This document shows positions 38,002 to 46,632 of a stretch of 64,000 nucleotides of DNA, one piece after another. The stretch is from CBDHFQ01 sp965262565. Its GTDB lineage: Bacteria > Bacteroidota > Bacteroidia > J057. Every line of letters starts with the position of its first letter. The first letter of the stretch is position 1. Under the pieces are notes generated by a model, which was given only the letters and a program-made list of their open reading frames with translations, was not told the origin of the DNA and made no database searches. The DNA lies in the NCBI GenBank assembly GCA_965262565.1, contig CBDHFQ010000020.1, positions 434,001 through 498,000 of the forward strand, written 5' to 3'. Both the position numbers and the translations under genes were made by a program.

Positions 38002-38970
38002 ATGGAAGGCATCTACAGACTAATCATTATCTTAGTCTTCTCAGCATTTTTATACCCTCATGGGGTCGATGCTCAGAAAGCTTCATCCGTTGGAGAAAAT
38101 CTTCTTCAAGATGATCAATCCTATGAGGTAATCGTAGAAAAAGGGAATACCCTTTACAGTATAGCTAAAGTTCATGGACTCTCCGTAGATCAATTAAAGC
38201 AGCTTAACGGATTGACTAATAACAATATATATCCAGGACAGCGTTTGCGCATTGATCCAACGCTTAAAAAAACGATTAATCCCTCTTCTATCATTCATCC
38301 CGCTACCCCATCCAGAGATTCAGTGTTAACTCCTCCGGTCATCGTAGAATCTTCCCCTCCAGCGAATGTACCATTGGTTCAGAGATATCAGGAACCGACT
38401 TTATCGCTCACAACCTTAGCCAGTGATATTACCACTATGTTTAATAGGCAAATGGGGAAGCTACATAAGAGGATTATCGTTACTTATTTATCAGAACCCG
38501 ATTTGACCCAGGAAAAAATATTATCTTATATACATAAATTAGGCAAGGATAGTGATGCTAAAGACTTGTTGATCATTTATATGACACATCCAGAGATGTA
38601 CGAATGCGAAGCGTTGCTCCCATTGTTAAATAGTATGAAAAGTATAAAATTTCTCGTTCTTGATTTTGCGAATAATTGCAATATAGATGTAGAGCAAATC
38701 AGGGAATGGCAAAAGAATTACAGTTTAAATATCGTGGTGAGCCATCATGTCGATCCTCAGGCGGGATATTTCTGGGAAAAGGGTATGGTATTTCAAGCGA
38801 TAAAAGAAGGACTTTCGGGGGCTGCAGATTTTAATAGAGATTTATTGGTCAATGTACCAGAGTTAAGTTTTTATTTGAGTGATCGTGTGTATCAAATTAC
38901 TAATCAACAACAACAATCCTTTATTCCCTTTTTTCCAGGCGATCTTACTCCATTAGTTAGAATAGAATAA
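38002..38970 (+). CDS. LysM domain-containing exported protein
   Basis: After a signal peptide the 322-residue protein has one LysM domain at about residues 46-90 (VIVEKGNTLYSIAKVHGLSVDQLKQLNGL, then NIYPGQRLRID), which binds peptidoglycan. A Pro-rich linker follows, then about 190 residues I do not recognise, with LSEPDLTQEKILSYIHKLGK and LLIIYMTHPEMYECEALL. It probably acts in the periplasm on or near the cell wall. Confidence 0.85.
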   Translation: MEGIYRLIIILVFSAFLYPHGVDAQKASSVGENLLQDDQSYEVIVEKGNTLYSIAKVHGLSVDQLKQLNGLTNNNIYPGQRLRIDPTLKKTINPSSIIHPATPSRDSVLTPPVIVESSPPANVPLVQRYQEPTLSLTTLASDITTMFNRQMGKLHKRIIVTYLSEPDLTQEKILSYIHKLGKDSDAKDLLIIYMTHPEMYECEALLPLLNSMKSIKFLVLDFANNCNIDVEQIREWQKNYSLNIVVSHHVDPQAGYFWEKGMVFQAIKEGLSGAADFNRDLLVNVPELSFYLSDRVYQITNQQQQSFIPFFPGDLTPLVRIE

Positions 38971-39057
38971 AGATATTAATACAATAACAATTACTTATTT
39001 ATTGGCACCCTACATCTATCTCTTCATTACCTCTACGTTATAATGCAGCACAACTAC

Positions 39058-39603
39058 CTATTTACCTGACCAGGTTCTTTCAATGCCCCCTACCTGATAA
39101 ATGATATGCCTGCTCAATACAAATAGCCAATCTGACAGTCTATTGAGATATGTCAATATTAATTCATCAACTTCGGTATGCTGACCTAATTCTGCCACTC
39201 TTCGTTCAGCTCTTCTACACACACATCTGGCAATATGCGTTAAGGATTGCGTAGGATGTCCTCCAGGTAATACAAATTGGGTGAGGGCAGGTAATTGTTC
39301 TTCCATTTGATCTATGGACTTTTCCAATATCCCTACTTCCTTATCGTGTAATTCCGGCAATTTAATAGCGGGTTTTGTACGATCATTAGCTAATATGGCA
39401 CCTATTTTAAATAAATTATGTTGAATATTCTGAATGATCGTCATATGTGAGGCTAATTCCTCCTGATCTCCCAAATGTCCTACGTAAGCATTCAATTCAT
39501 CTATGGTTCCGTAAGCTTCTATTCTCGCATCAAATTTAGGTACTCTGGTTCCGCCTAATAAGGACGTTTCTCCTCTATCTCCTGTTCTGGTATAAATTTT
39601 CAT
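39058..39603 (-). CDS. Cob(I)alamin adenosyltransferase, PduO type
   Basis: The enzyme adenosylates cobalamin using ATP. The ATP-binding N-terminus YTRTGDRGETSLLGGTRVPK and the signature RIEAYGTIDELNAYVGHL are clear, followed by RCVCRRAERRVAEL. At 181 residues it is the single-domain form. Its ATG overlaps the stop codon of the upstream lipoprotein gene (ATGA), so the two are translationally coupled. Confidence 0.95.
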   Translation of the reverse strand: MKIYTRTGDRGETSLLGGTRVPKFDARIEAYGTIDELNAYVGHLGDQEELASHMTIIQNIQHNLFKIGAILANDRTKPAIKLPELHDKEVGILEKSIDQMEEQLPALTQFVLPGGHPTQSLTHIARCVCRRAERRVAELGQHTEVDELILTYLNRLSDWLFVLSRHIIYQVGGIERTWSGK

Positions 39604-40187
39604 TCTGGAATTTCGTTATAATCTATGCGGGTGTCAATAAAATTCAGGGTAAGTCCTTTCTTATTATCATTAAGTTTAAGAATAATTTCCATTCGGCTGC
39701 TGTATTGTGTCTGGCTATCCCATTGATAATTTCCATACGTCCCTCTTGATAGTCCGTATTCATCTCTGGAGTTAAAGTAATCGTGAATCTCATTGTACAA
39801 ATCAGCAGTTACTAACTCATCTTCCAGCAGTACATTTGCCACTATTGCTGCCACTCTATTCGTATTAGTTTGCGTGCGCTTATTGTCCTTATAGTATTCA
39901 ATGAACATCCTTCGGGCATTTTTGAGATCAATTTCATACGTAATCCCCAGAGAATCTTCATATTTTGGAGGTAGTGGTTCACTTTCTTTAGGAACATTAA
40001 TTGCATCCCCCAAATTAGTTCCTCTAAAGGTGGCGCCTTTAAATAAAAATATTTGATCGAATAATCGGGAATGTTCGATGTCTTGAGGTTTACATGCGGC
40101 AAGGACAGTCGTGATCAGAACAAATGAAATCCAGCGAATTGATTTTATGGAGCGCATCCATTTTATTTTATTCATGCTAATTTTCAA
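39600..40187 (-). CDS. Lipoprotein of unknown function
   Basis: A 195-residue product with a lipoprotein signal and lipobox VLAAC. The mature part contains GITYEIDLKNARRMFIEYYKDNKRTQTNTN and ends with beta-strand-like segments. I do not recognise the family. It overlaps the start of the adenosyltransferase gene by four bases. A TAnnTTTG promoter lies just upstream on the minus strand. Confidence 0.7.
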   Translation of the reverse strand: MKISMNKIKWMRSIKSIRWISFVLITTVLAACKPQDIEHSRLFDQIFLFKGATFRGTNLGDAINVPKESEPLPPKYEDSLGITYEIDLKNARRMFIEYYKDNKRTQTNTNRVAAIVANVLLEDELVTADLYNEIHDYFNSRDEYGLSRGTYGNYQWDSQTQYSSRMEIILKLNDNKKGLTLNFIDTRIDYNEIPE

Positions 40188-40217
40188 CTAAGCAAATTTA
40201 TCTTTTTCTTGCAAACG

Positions 40218-40225
40218 CAAATGTA
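40218..40225 (-). promoter_or_regulatory. Candidate -7 box for the lipoprotein/adenosyltransferase operon
   Basis: On the minus strand this reads TACATTTG, an exact TAnnTTTG match. A TTGG sits about 20 bases upstream as a possible -33 element. The box is 31 bases from the lipoprotein start codon in the 62-bp divergent region shared with the MoxR gene. Confidence 0.55.
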
Positions 40226-40249
40226 TAATCCTTTGCATATTATGGGCCA

Positions 40250-41278
40250 ATGGTCATGGAGAAAAGCGGTCATATGACATCTCATTCACAAGAATACCTT
40301 GCAGAAGAGTTACAAACAGATATTCAGGATAAACTGTCGTTAGTAGAGGGATTGAAGCGAGAGTTGGAGAAGGTGATTGTAGGTCAGGACAAACTTATTC
40401 AGCGCTTGTTGATAGGCTTATTTTCCAATGGGCACGTATTGCTGGAAGGAGTTCCTGGCTTAGCAAAAACCCTAACGGTGAGGACGTTGGCAAAGGCGCT
40501 CCAATTAGAGTTTCGAAGAATTCAATTTACTCCCGATCTGTTGCCAGCGGATTTGATAGGGACCTTAATATACAATCAGCAGACGATGGACTTTGAAGTG
40601 AAAAAGGGGCCTGTGTTTGCTAATATTGTGTTGGCTGATGAGATTAACCGATCCCCTGCGAAGGTTCAAAGTGCTTTGTTGGAAGCGATGGAAGAGCGTC
40701 AAATATCGATAGGAGATGAAACTTTTCCACTTGATGATCCTTTTTTAGTGTTGGCCACCCAAAATCCGATAGATCAGGAAGGAACTTATGCGCTTCCGGA
40801 AGCCCAGGTAGATCGTTTTTTGATGAAAGTGTTTGTGGATTATCCCAGCCATGAGGAAGAAAAGGCCATTATGAAGCGGATGGCTAGAACTACTATCAAG
40901 CATGAGGTTTCGCCAGCCCTCACTAAAGCTAACATCCTCGATATTCGAGCCATGATAGACCGCATTCAATTGTCGGAACAATTAGAGGATTATATTATTC
41001 ACATTGTGATGGCTACTAGAAAACCGGCTTTATATAATTTGCCAGAAATGGTTTCTTATGTAGAGTTTGGTGCTTCTCCCAGGGCTAGTTTGGGGTTGAA
41101 TCTGGCTTCCCGGGTGCATGCTTTTTTAAGTGGACGAGGCTATGTATTGCCTGAAGATATCAAGGCCGTGGCTCACGATGTGTTGAATCATCGAATTATT
41201 CTCACCTATGAGGCTGAAGCAGAAGAAGTTACCGTGGCGGATTGCATTCAGCAGATTCTCAAGAAAGTAGAAATTTAA
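40250..41278 (+). CDS. MoxR family AAA+ ATPase
   Basis: A 342-residue AAA+ ATPase with Walker A EGVPGLAKT, the MoxR motif FTPDLLPADLIGT, Walker B VLADEINRSP and sensor-1 ATQNPIDQEGTYALPEAQVDRF. MoxR ATPases act as chaperones or activators, usually with DUF58 and von Willebrand A genes downstream. Here no such genes follow; the next gene is on the other strand. The ATGs at 40256 and 40274 (MTSHSQ) are alternative starts. Confidence 0.93.
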   Translation: MVMEKSGHMTSHSQEYLAEELQTDIQDKLSLVEGLKRELEKVIVGQDKLIQRLLIGLFSNGHVLLEGVPGLAKTLTVRTLAKALQLEFRRIQFTPDLLPADLIGTLIYNQQTMDFEVKKGPVFANIVLADEINRSPAKVQSALLEAMEERQISIGDETFPLDDPFLVLATQNPIDQEGTYALPEAQVDRFLMKVFVDYPSHEEEKAIMKRMARTTIKHEVSPALTKANILDIRAMIDRIQLSEQLEDYIIHIVMATRKPALYNLPEMVSYVEFGASPRASLGLNLASRVHAFLSGRGYVLPEDIKAVAHDVLNHRIILTYEAEAEEVTVADCIQQILKKVEI

Positions 41279-41602
41279 GATTTGCTTTGAGGGGTAGGGG
41301 GGCTGTTTAGAGTTGTACCAATGATCAGATGTGATGGTTGGGATGATTGTGCCAATGATCTAGGTAGATATATTGTGAAAAATTGAGGTAGTGTAGGGGA
41401 GAAGAGGTGAGATAGTAGAGGACGACCCTAAATGGGCCATCCCCAGTATATTTGATAGTTATTTATTCGCCCTATTATAAAGCGTTCACATGAACCATTG
41501 GCACAAATGATCAACTCTTATGCCAATGATGTTCTGTGTTTAGCCTGTATGATGTTCGTTGAGATATATCGAGAACTCATATAATGAACACCATGCTATA
41601 AA
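41279..41602. other. 324-bp intergenic region with a cluster of GCCAATGAT-like words
   Basis: No gene is visible. TTGTACCAATGAT (41313), TTGTGCCAATGAT (41347), the inverted CATTGGCACAA (41496) and TGCCAATGAT (41521) occur within 220 bp. They may be copies of a regulator site or a short dispersed repeat; no promoter box is clear. Confidence 0.35.
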
Positions 41603-42496
41603 TCAATCTACCAAGAATTTTATGGGATGTGCATAAATGCCTTCTACTTCCATTCTCAGCATATATAATCCGGTAGAAAGTCCTTGGATATTGACTTTTT
41701 TGGAATGCGATCCTGTAGGCAGTGTCCCGAATGATTGTTGGCCCAATATCTTTCCTTGAATATCCTGAATGCTGACATTTACCTTGGAAGCGTTATCCAG
41801 ATTAAATTCCAGTGCAAGTTGATCCTTTCCTGGATTTGGAAATAGGTTAGCATTGAGGGAAGCCGTCAATTCCTTTTCGATGGATGTAGTGACAATCAAT
41901 CCTCCAAGGATCATTCGATCGATGAACAGATTTCCATCGTAGGGAGCTCCTCCGGGATTAACCACTAAAATGATAGAACCGATAGCTGTACTATCTACAT
42001 CTGTCCCTGTTTGAAATTGATTGAAGGATTCAGGCGTAAATTCGTATACGATGGTATCTACTTCGTTATTTCCGGTCAGAAACACTTCCTGATTTTCAGG
42101 TAAGGTATCTGTAGGTGTTCCGGTCGTATCAGCTAAGTCGGCGCGTAATCTAATGGGATCTTCAGCTCTTACGACGATTGACAGAATGGCTCTGTTAGAC
42201 AGATCCATATATCCTTGCGCACCGGCTTGGGCGTTGGCTGTATCGTTATCAAAAAGGATCTGAATGAAGCCGGTAAAATTTTCTTCAGGTACATCGCAAG
42301 CTACCTGCAATTCGGTGGGGGCATTATGAGACAAGGTATATCGTAAAGAATCACCTGAAAAGGCAAAAGGGATATCGGGAGCAGTGTAATCATCGTCGAA
42401 GGAAGATAGCTCAATAAGGTCATTTTGTGCTATAGTGTTTGAGATACATCCTAAAAAGAGAATTAGCAGGATCCAGATAGTGTTACTTTTGGTCAT
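41603..42496 (-). CDS. Secreted T9SS type A sorting-domain protein
   Basis: The start is set at MTKSNTIWILLILFLGC (42496), which gives a signal peptide; the longer ORF adds 20 residues. The first 200 residues form a beta-rich domain (IQILFDNDTANAQAGAQGYM, IRLRADLADTTG) that may bind carbohydrate. The last 80 residues are a T9SS sorting domain: NLFPNPGKDQLALEFNL, SIQDIQGKILGQQSF and GLSTGLYMLRM. The protein is exported through the outer membrane and attached or released. No catalytic domain is seen. Confidence 0.88.
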   Translation of the reverse strand: MTKSNTIWILLILFLGCISNTIAQNDLIELSSFDDDYTAPDIPFAFSGDSLRYTLSHNAPTELQVACDVPEENFTGFIQILFDNDTANAQAGAQGYMDLSNRAILSIVVRAEDPIRLRADLADTTGTPTDTLPENQEVFLTGNNEVDTIVYEFTPESFNQFQTGTDVDSTAIGSIILVVNPGGAPYDGNLFIDRMILGGLIVTTSIEKELTASLNANLFPNPGKDQLALEFNLDNASKVNVSIQDIQGKILGQQSFGTLPTGSHSKKVNIQGLSTGLYMLRMEVEGIYAHPIKFLVD

Positions 42497-42713
42497 ACTG
42501 ATTTCGGTAATAAAGTTGATCTTTTCTTTTTGTAACGAAAAAATTGAACGATACAAGATAAAATGAAAACGAAAATAAATTAAAAGTAAGTAATATTTTT
42601 ATCGAGAAAGAAAACGATTTTCGTTCAAGAAAGGAAATATACTATAGTAGGGTGGTTAGGACAATGGAGGGAGGGTTGAATGGGAGGGATTAGGTTTTTT
42701 TAGGAGAGAATGA

Positions 42714-42742
42714 TTGTTTTATCAGATTATTTCTTATTTTTG
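42714..42742 (+). promoter_or_regulatory. Promoter of tRNA-Arg
   Basis: A -33-like TTG (42714-42716) and a -7 box TATTTTTG (42735-42742), which fits TAnnTTTG, are 18 bases apart. The -7 box ends 21 bases before the tRNA, a good distance for a Bacteroidota promoter. Confidence 0.6.
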
Positions 42743-42763
42743 CCATCCTTATTTATGGGAAAT

Positions 42764-42837
42764 GCACTCGTAGCTCAACTGGATAGAGCACCTGACTACG
42801 GATCAGGAGGTTGAGGGTTCGAATCCTTCCGAGTGTA
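42764..42837 (+). tRNA. tRNA-Arg (anticodon ACG)
   Basis: A cloverleaf of 74 bases with acceptor GCACTCG/CGAGTGT (closing G-U pair), D-arm AGCTCAACTGGATAGAGC, anticodon loop CTACGGA with ACG (A34 normally deaminated to inosine by TadA), and T-loop GGTTCGAATCC. CCA is not encoded. Confidence 0.95.
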
Positions 42838-42847
42838 CTTGATAATC

Positions 42848-42883
42848 AAGTGTTTACAGAGTAAGATTTGTAAATGCTTTTTT
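42848..42883 (+). terminator. Terminator after tRNA-Arg
   Basis: AAGTGTTTACA (42848-42858) pairs with TGTAAATGCTT (42869-42879), with two G-T pairs, followed by a T run. Confidence 0.7.
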
Positions 42884-43043
42884 ATTTGCGCATGAATTTA
42901 ACATTTGTGTTTTCATAGAATAATTTCTCACCCAAAAAGATAGGAGTTTTGTTTTTATAGAACTGATTAGGCACCAATATGTAGTGGTTGATTCATCTGC
43001 TATCTTATGTTTGAAAGGTTGCTAGAGAGCCAGTATCGGGTAC

Positions 43044-43688
43044 TTACTTACCAGGAGTGAAAATGAGATCTGGCTTTTGAACAGCTTCTAGAATCCGCTT
43101 TTTGATAGTATCTAAAGGAAGGGGTTGAAGTAGGTTAGGAGGGTCTATTTCAGGATCAATATCTTTGAAATAGCTGATGGCCTTCAAGGCTATTAATAGA
43201 TTGGATTGCGGATATTTTGTTTCATATGCCTTCAGCATTGTATTGAGAGGAAACTTCTCCAATAAGTAGTAAAGGTCTATGAAGTCTTTTAACCTTTGTC
43301 CACTTAATGCAACTGCATTAAGCTTCATAGCTGCAATGTCCACCAATGAAGCCAATTTGACTCCTTCAGATTTTTCTAATGGCTCGACCAATTGATAGGA
43401 ATGGGTAAGGAAGTCTACTTTTATCCCATCAATAAAACCTAGAAGGGTATTGTGTTCTACAGCACTAAGAAAGAATGAATATTCTTTCTGTAAATGTTGG
43501 TTGAGAAGATTTACATCAATTTCTTCTTGTGTAAAGAGATCTAGGTCTATAGATAATCTATGACCTATTTGTAGCGCAAGAGCGGTATCCCCCACAAGAA
43601 AGAAGTCTTTTAGAACAGGGTCAGCTTGCAAACTGACTAAAGTATCCCAGGTATGGGGTTGGATGATATCAGGGGATTTATGCAGCAT
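43044..43688 (-). CDS. AbiEii-type nucleotidyltransferase toxin
   Basis: The nucleotidyltransferase core is FLVGDTALALQIGHRLSIDLDLFT, followed by KVDFLTHSYQLVEPL and DIAAMKLNAVALSGQRLKDFIDLYYLL, as in AbiEii/AbiGii toxins of type IV toxin-antitoxin and abortive-infection systems. The start at 43688 (MLHKSPDI) leaves an 11-bp overlap with the upstream antitoxin gene; a longer start at 43709 is possible. About 215 residues, normal for the Bacteroidota form. Confidence 0.88.
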   Translation of the reverse strand: MLHKSPDIIQPHTWDTLVSLQADPVLKDFFLVGDTALALQIGHRLSIDLDLFTQEEIDVNLLNQHLQKEYSFFLSAVEHNTLLGFIDGIKVDFLTHSYQLVEPLEKSEGVKLASLVDIAAMKLNAVALSGQRLKDFIDLYYLLEKFPLNTMLKAYETKYPQSNLLIALKAISYFKDIDPEIDPPNLLQPLPLDTIKKRILEAVQKPDLIFTPGK

Positions 43689-43935
43689 GAGCCAAGGGGG
43701 AGTCCACAAATATCTCAGTAAAGGACTTGTCCTTTTTACTTAGCTGCCTACTATTTCTAACTACATTCAAGATGTCTGTTTTAGAATAGTAACCCATCAT
43801 AATTCTCCAATCCTGTATATTCCCTCTTTGAACAATACGTTCAATAACCACCTTTCTTGATCTGCGAAAATCGAAAGATTCCATGTTATATTCCCAGAGA
43901 AGATGGGGACTTATGGATTGAATTGATTCGGACAT
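43678..43935 (-). CDS. Antitoxin-like partner of the AbiEii toxin (DUF6922-type)
   Basis: An 85-residue protein with SPHLLWEYNMESFDFRRSRKVVIERIVQRGNIQDWRIM, the pattern of the small DUF6922-like proteins that precede AbiEii genes in Bacteroidota. It takes the place of the larger AbiEi antitoxin. It overlaps the toxin gene and both are read from one transcript. Family naming is from memory and moderately sure; the pairing itself is plain from the sequence. Confidence 0.75.
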   Translation of the reverse strand: MSESIQSISPHLLWEYNMESFDFRRSRKVVIERIVQRGNIQDWRIMMGYYSKTDILNVVRNSRQLSKKDKSFTEIFVDSPLAHAA

Positions 43936-44103
43936 ATATTGAAACGCTATATTTACAAGCTTCTATTTGAAGAACAACACCCAAAATAGCCAGTTTTCTT
44001 CTAACATAAATATACAGGTTATATTACAAAAGGATGAAGAAAGGGGGGCAAAACTCCGATCTCTAAATTTAACCCGTGTATCAAATCTAATTCCCCTATA
44101 CAA

Positions 44104-44247
44104 ATGAAATTTTCTCTTCATTTGCCCATTGTAGGACCCATCTCAGATGAGTATTTGTACAAGCTAAGTTTAGCAAACAAACAGCTGCGAATAGAGAGAA
44201 ATAAGTATGGAGAGCTATCAATCAGCCCCAACAGAATCGTATATTAA
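44104..44247 (+). pseudogene. Uma2 family endonuclease, N-terminal fragment
   Basis: A 47-residue ORF reads MKFSLHLPIVGPISDEYLYK then LANKQLRIERNKYGELSISP. The segment LRIERNKYGELSISP is the hallmark N-terminal strand of Uma2 (DUF820) proteins, which are about 190 residues long. The catalytic PD-(D/E)XK half is missing. It lies directly before an orphan DUF433 gene. Confidence 0.62.
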
Positions 44248-44260
44248 AGAAAAAAGATTT

Positions 44261-44461
44261 ATGAGTCTCCTGGATAGAATTACGCTAAACCCTGAAGTGA
44301 TGAAGGGTAAACCCACGATACGAAATATGAGATTTTCAGTGGCACAAATGTTAGACCTATTAGCAGGAGGAATGAGTCATGGAGAAATATTACAGGACTA
44401 TCCTTATTTAGAAGAGGAAGATATACGTGCTTGTTTAACTTATGCAATTCAGAGGAAATGA
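44261..44461 (+). CDS. DUF433 antitoxin-like protein, orphan
   Basis: Start is set at MSLLDRITLNPEVMKGKPTI (44261); the longest ORF begins at 44207 but overlaps the Uma2 remnant. The 66-residue protein contains LLAGGMSHGEILQDYPYLEEEDIRACL, the DUF433 helix-turn-helix core. It ends earlier than most members, and no DUF5615 toxin gene follows, so it may not be functional. Confidence 0.8.
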   Translation: MSLLDRITLNPEVMKGKPTIRNMRFSVAQMLDLLAGGMSHGEILQDYPYLEEEDIRACLTYAIQRK

Positions 44462-44919
44462 GATTGTATCATATTGACAGTTGTACTAAACTTACAAGCT
44501 TTGTCAAAATGCGAAATGATATTATTTAAAAATGAATACCTACCTAATCTTAAATAAGGGGAACTCGCAGATGCTAAGTTTAATTGGTTCGAATCATTCA
44601 GCTCCCCGGCAGCCTAATAAAAGAGAAATCATCATTCTATGATCCTTCAATCAACAGAAGCGATATCATCAGAATCATAATTCTTTACTCATCTTCAATA
44701 AATTGGTTCCACTTAACATTGGACAGCATAACAACATTTGAAATTAGCACTTGTTACTTCAGTACATATTTAATTAATTCAAAGGCAAACTTGAAGAATA
44801 GGGTAAAAGCCTAGATAACCTGGGTATATCATGTGAAATATTCAATAAATGTAAAATGGTGAACTATCTAAGGATCAATTTAATCTTAAGGATAATTTTC
44901 GATTAACCACAATACCACT
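44462..44919. other. 458-bp intergenic region, no supported gene
   Basis: AT-rich and without a recognisable gene. A 76-codon ORF at 44584 has no family features. A tRNA-like scrap lies near 44560-44611 (GGGGAAC facing GCTCCCC, with GGTTCGAATC) but lacks an anticodon arm. Confidence 0.4.
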
Positions 44920-46116
44920 ATGCATGACATTTTTATCCATATCTTTCAGATATTTGGGTTAACTACCTTAATCATCATTATTTGTAATTATTTTAAGATT
45001 AGATATATCATTGGTTATCTGATAACGGGTGTTCTATTAAGCCCAAATACCACCAATTACTTTGCAAATATGGAGGAGGTGGAAGTCTATGCAGAAATTG
45101 GGATTATTCTGCTGTTATTTTCTGTGGGGCTTGAATTTTCTTTTACCAACCTCAAACGGATCCAGAAATATGTATTAATAGGCGGGGCCTCGCAAGTCAT
45201 CTTTACCATTTTATTAGCTGCATGCCTTATATGGATGATCACTCAAACAAGTGTACAGGAAAGTATTTTTTGGGGGTTTTTGTATGCGTTGAGTAGTACA
45301 GCTATCGTCGTAAAGCTTCTTCAAGATAGCAACAAAATTAATACCCCACATGGAAGATTTATTTTAGCTATCCTCTTATTTCAGGATATCGTTATTGTCC
45401 CATTGATGCTATTTACGCCGATATTGGCAGGAGTAGGTGGAAACCCAGGTATGGAATTACTTGGATTGGTACTCAAATTACTCGTCATAGGAGCCATTGC
45501 TTATCTACTTGCACGCTTTATTATCCCGTATTTTTTTAAAACTGTCATGGGAATACAAAGCCAGGAAGTATTTTTAATAGCAACTATTTTTATCGTAACA
45601 GGGATTGCTATCCTTACGGAAGAGATGGGACTTTCTTTTGCCTTGGGAGCATTCATTGCAGGATTGATCATCGCAGAAACTGAATACAATCATATGGCCA
45701 TTTCTTGCTTTCTTCCCTTCAGGTATGTCTTTATGAGCTTCTTTTTTATATCAATGGGGATGTTGTTAGACTATAAAATCTTTCTAACAGAGTGGACCTT
45801 AATCGGGTTCTGGTTCTTCTTTACGTTGATGGTGAAAGCGGTAGCAGGGATCTTAGCAGTAAGGATGATGAAGCTTCCATGGAATACGGCATTTGCCGTA
45901 GGATTTTCTATTGCACAAATTGGAGAATTTTCCTTTGTGTTGGCGCAAAGTGGCATGGAATTGAACCTCATTAGTGATAATAATTATCAAATATTTTTGG
46001 CCGTGTCCATTCTCTTGATGTCTATTACGCCCTTTATTGTGAACAATTCAGAAAAAATTTTCCCAATTTTATCCAAATTACTTAATAAGAACATCCAATG
46101 GCAAAAGGAAAGCTAA
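44920..46116 (+). CDS. Kef-type (CPA2) cation:proton antiporter membrane domain
   Basis: A 398-residue protein with about 12 hydrophobic helices and CPA2 motifs: GYLITGVLLSP, EIGIILLLFSVGLEFS, ALSSTAIVVKLL, LFQDIVIVPLML and GAFIAGLIIAETEY. It ends after the membrane domain without the RCK/TrkA nucleotide-binding domain of full Kef proteins. The glutaredoxin-like gene begins 19 bp before its stop, so the two are coupled. Confidence 0.92.
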   Translation: MHDIFIHIFQIFGLTTLIIIICNYFKIRYIIGYLITGVLLSPNTTNYFANMEEVEVYAEIGIILLLFSVGLEFSFTNLKRIQKYVLIGGASQVIFTILLAACLIWMITQTSVQESIFWGFLYALSSTAIVVKLLQDSNKINTPHGRFILAILLFQDIVIVPLMLFTPILAGVGGNPGMELLGLVLKLLVIGAIAYLLARFIIPYFFKTVMGIQSQEVFLIATIFIVTGIAILTEEMGLSFALGAFIAGLIIAETEYNHMAISCFLPFRYVFMSFFFISMGMLLDYKIFLTEWTLIGFWFFFTLMVKAVAGILAVRMMKLPWNTAFAVGFSIAQIGEFSFVLAQSGMELNLISDNNYQIFLAVSILLMSITPFIVNNSEKIFPILSKLLNKNIQWQKES

Positions 46117-46358
46117 AATTATATGGGACCCATTGGTGTCTTAAATCTGCTAAACTCAGGAATTATCTGCAATCTATTTGGGTAGAATTTGACGACTACA
46201 ATGTCGAAAAGGATCCAGATGCTGAAAAGCAGGTACGTTCCTTCTATGATGGTGAATTGAAATTTCCAACGGTTGCCTACGGTGATCGTTTTCTAAAGAA
46301 TCCAACTATCCCCGAACTGAAGGCATTTTTAGAAGAATTGGAGTTAATGGAGTCTTAA
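46098..46358 (+). CDS. Glutaredoxin-like protein coupled to the antiporter
   Basis: An 86-residue thioredoxin-fold protein: KLYGTHWCLKSAKLRNYL, then VEFDDYNVEKDPDAEKQV and KFPTVAYGDRFLKNPTIPEL with the cis-Pro TVAYG region. The active site is CLKS, a single-Cys (CxxS) form. Overlap with the antiporter gene indicates joint expression and suggests redox control of transport (inference). Confidence 0.88.
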   Translation: MAKGKLKLYGTHWCLKSAKLRNYLQSIWVEFDDYNVEKDPDAEKQVRSFYDGELKFPTVAYGDRFLKNPTIPELKAFLEELELMES

Positions 46359-46632
46359 TGAAAATGGCCTTGTTGCACCCTGGAAGAAATTTACGAAACA
46401 CGTAAATTCATTTCATAGCATTAGAATGTTGAATGTATTCAGATATCGCCAGGTTTAAAGAGAAATTATTCTACTATACGTATGCTGGTACTGCCACTTT
46501 AGAATACCAAATCGTATCTATGGTAATTCCATCTGCCATCGTAATTTTCCTCGAGACAATATAAAATTCCTACCTTTTACTATCCGGTTTTGGGCTTCTA
46601 TCATAAAATCAAAAAATGCACATGAAAATAAA

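Noticed and set aside
44560..44611. tRNA-like fragment with GGGGAAC/GCTCCCC arms and GGTTCGAATC
   Set aside because: There is no anticodon arm, the T-stem does not pair, and the total length is about 50 bases. It may be a relic, but it is not a tRNA gene.
44584..44814. 76-codon ORF between DUF433 and the antiporter
   Set aside because: Composition looks like translated AT-rich spacer; no domain, signal or neighbour support.
46359..46632. Possible gene remnant between the glutaredoxin-like gene and blaI
   Set aside because: The minus strand shows short open stretches (TMADGITIDTIWYSKVAVP) but nothing that can be assigned to a family.
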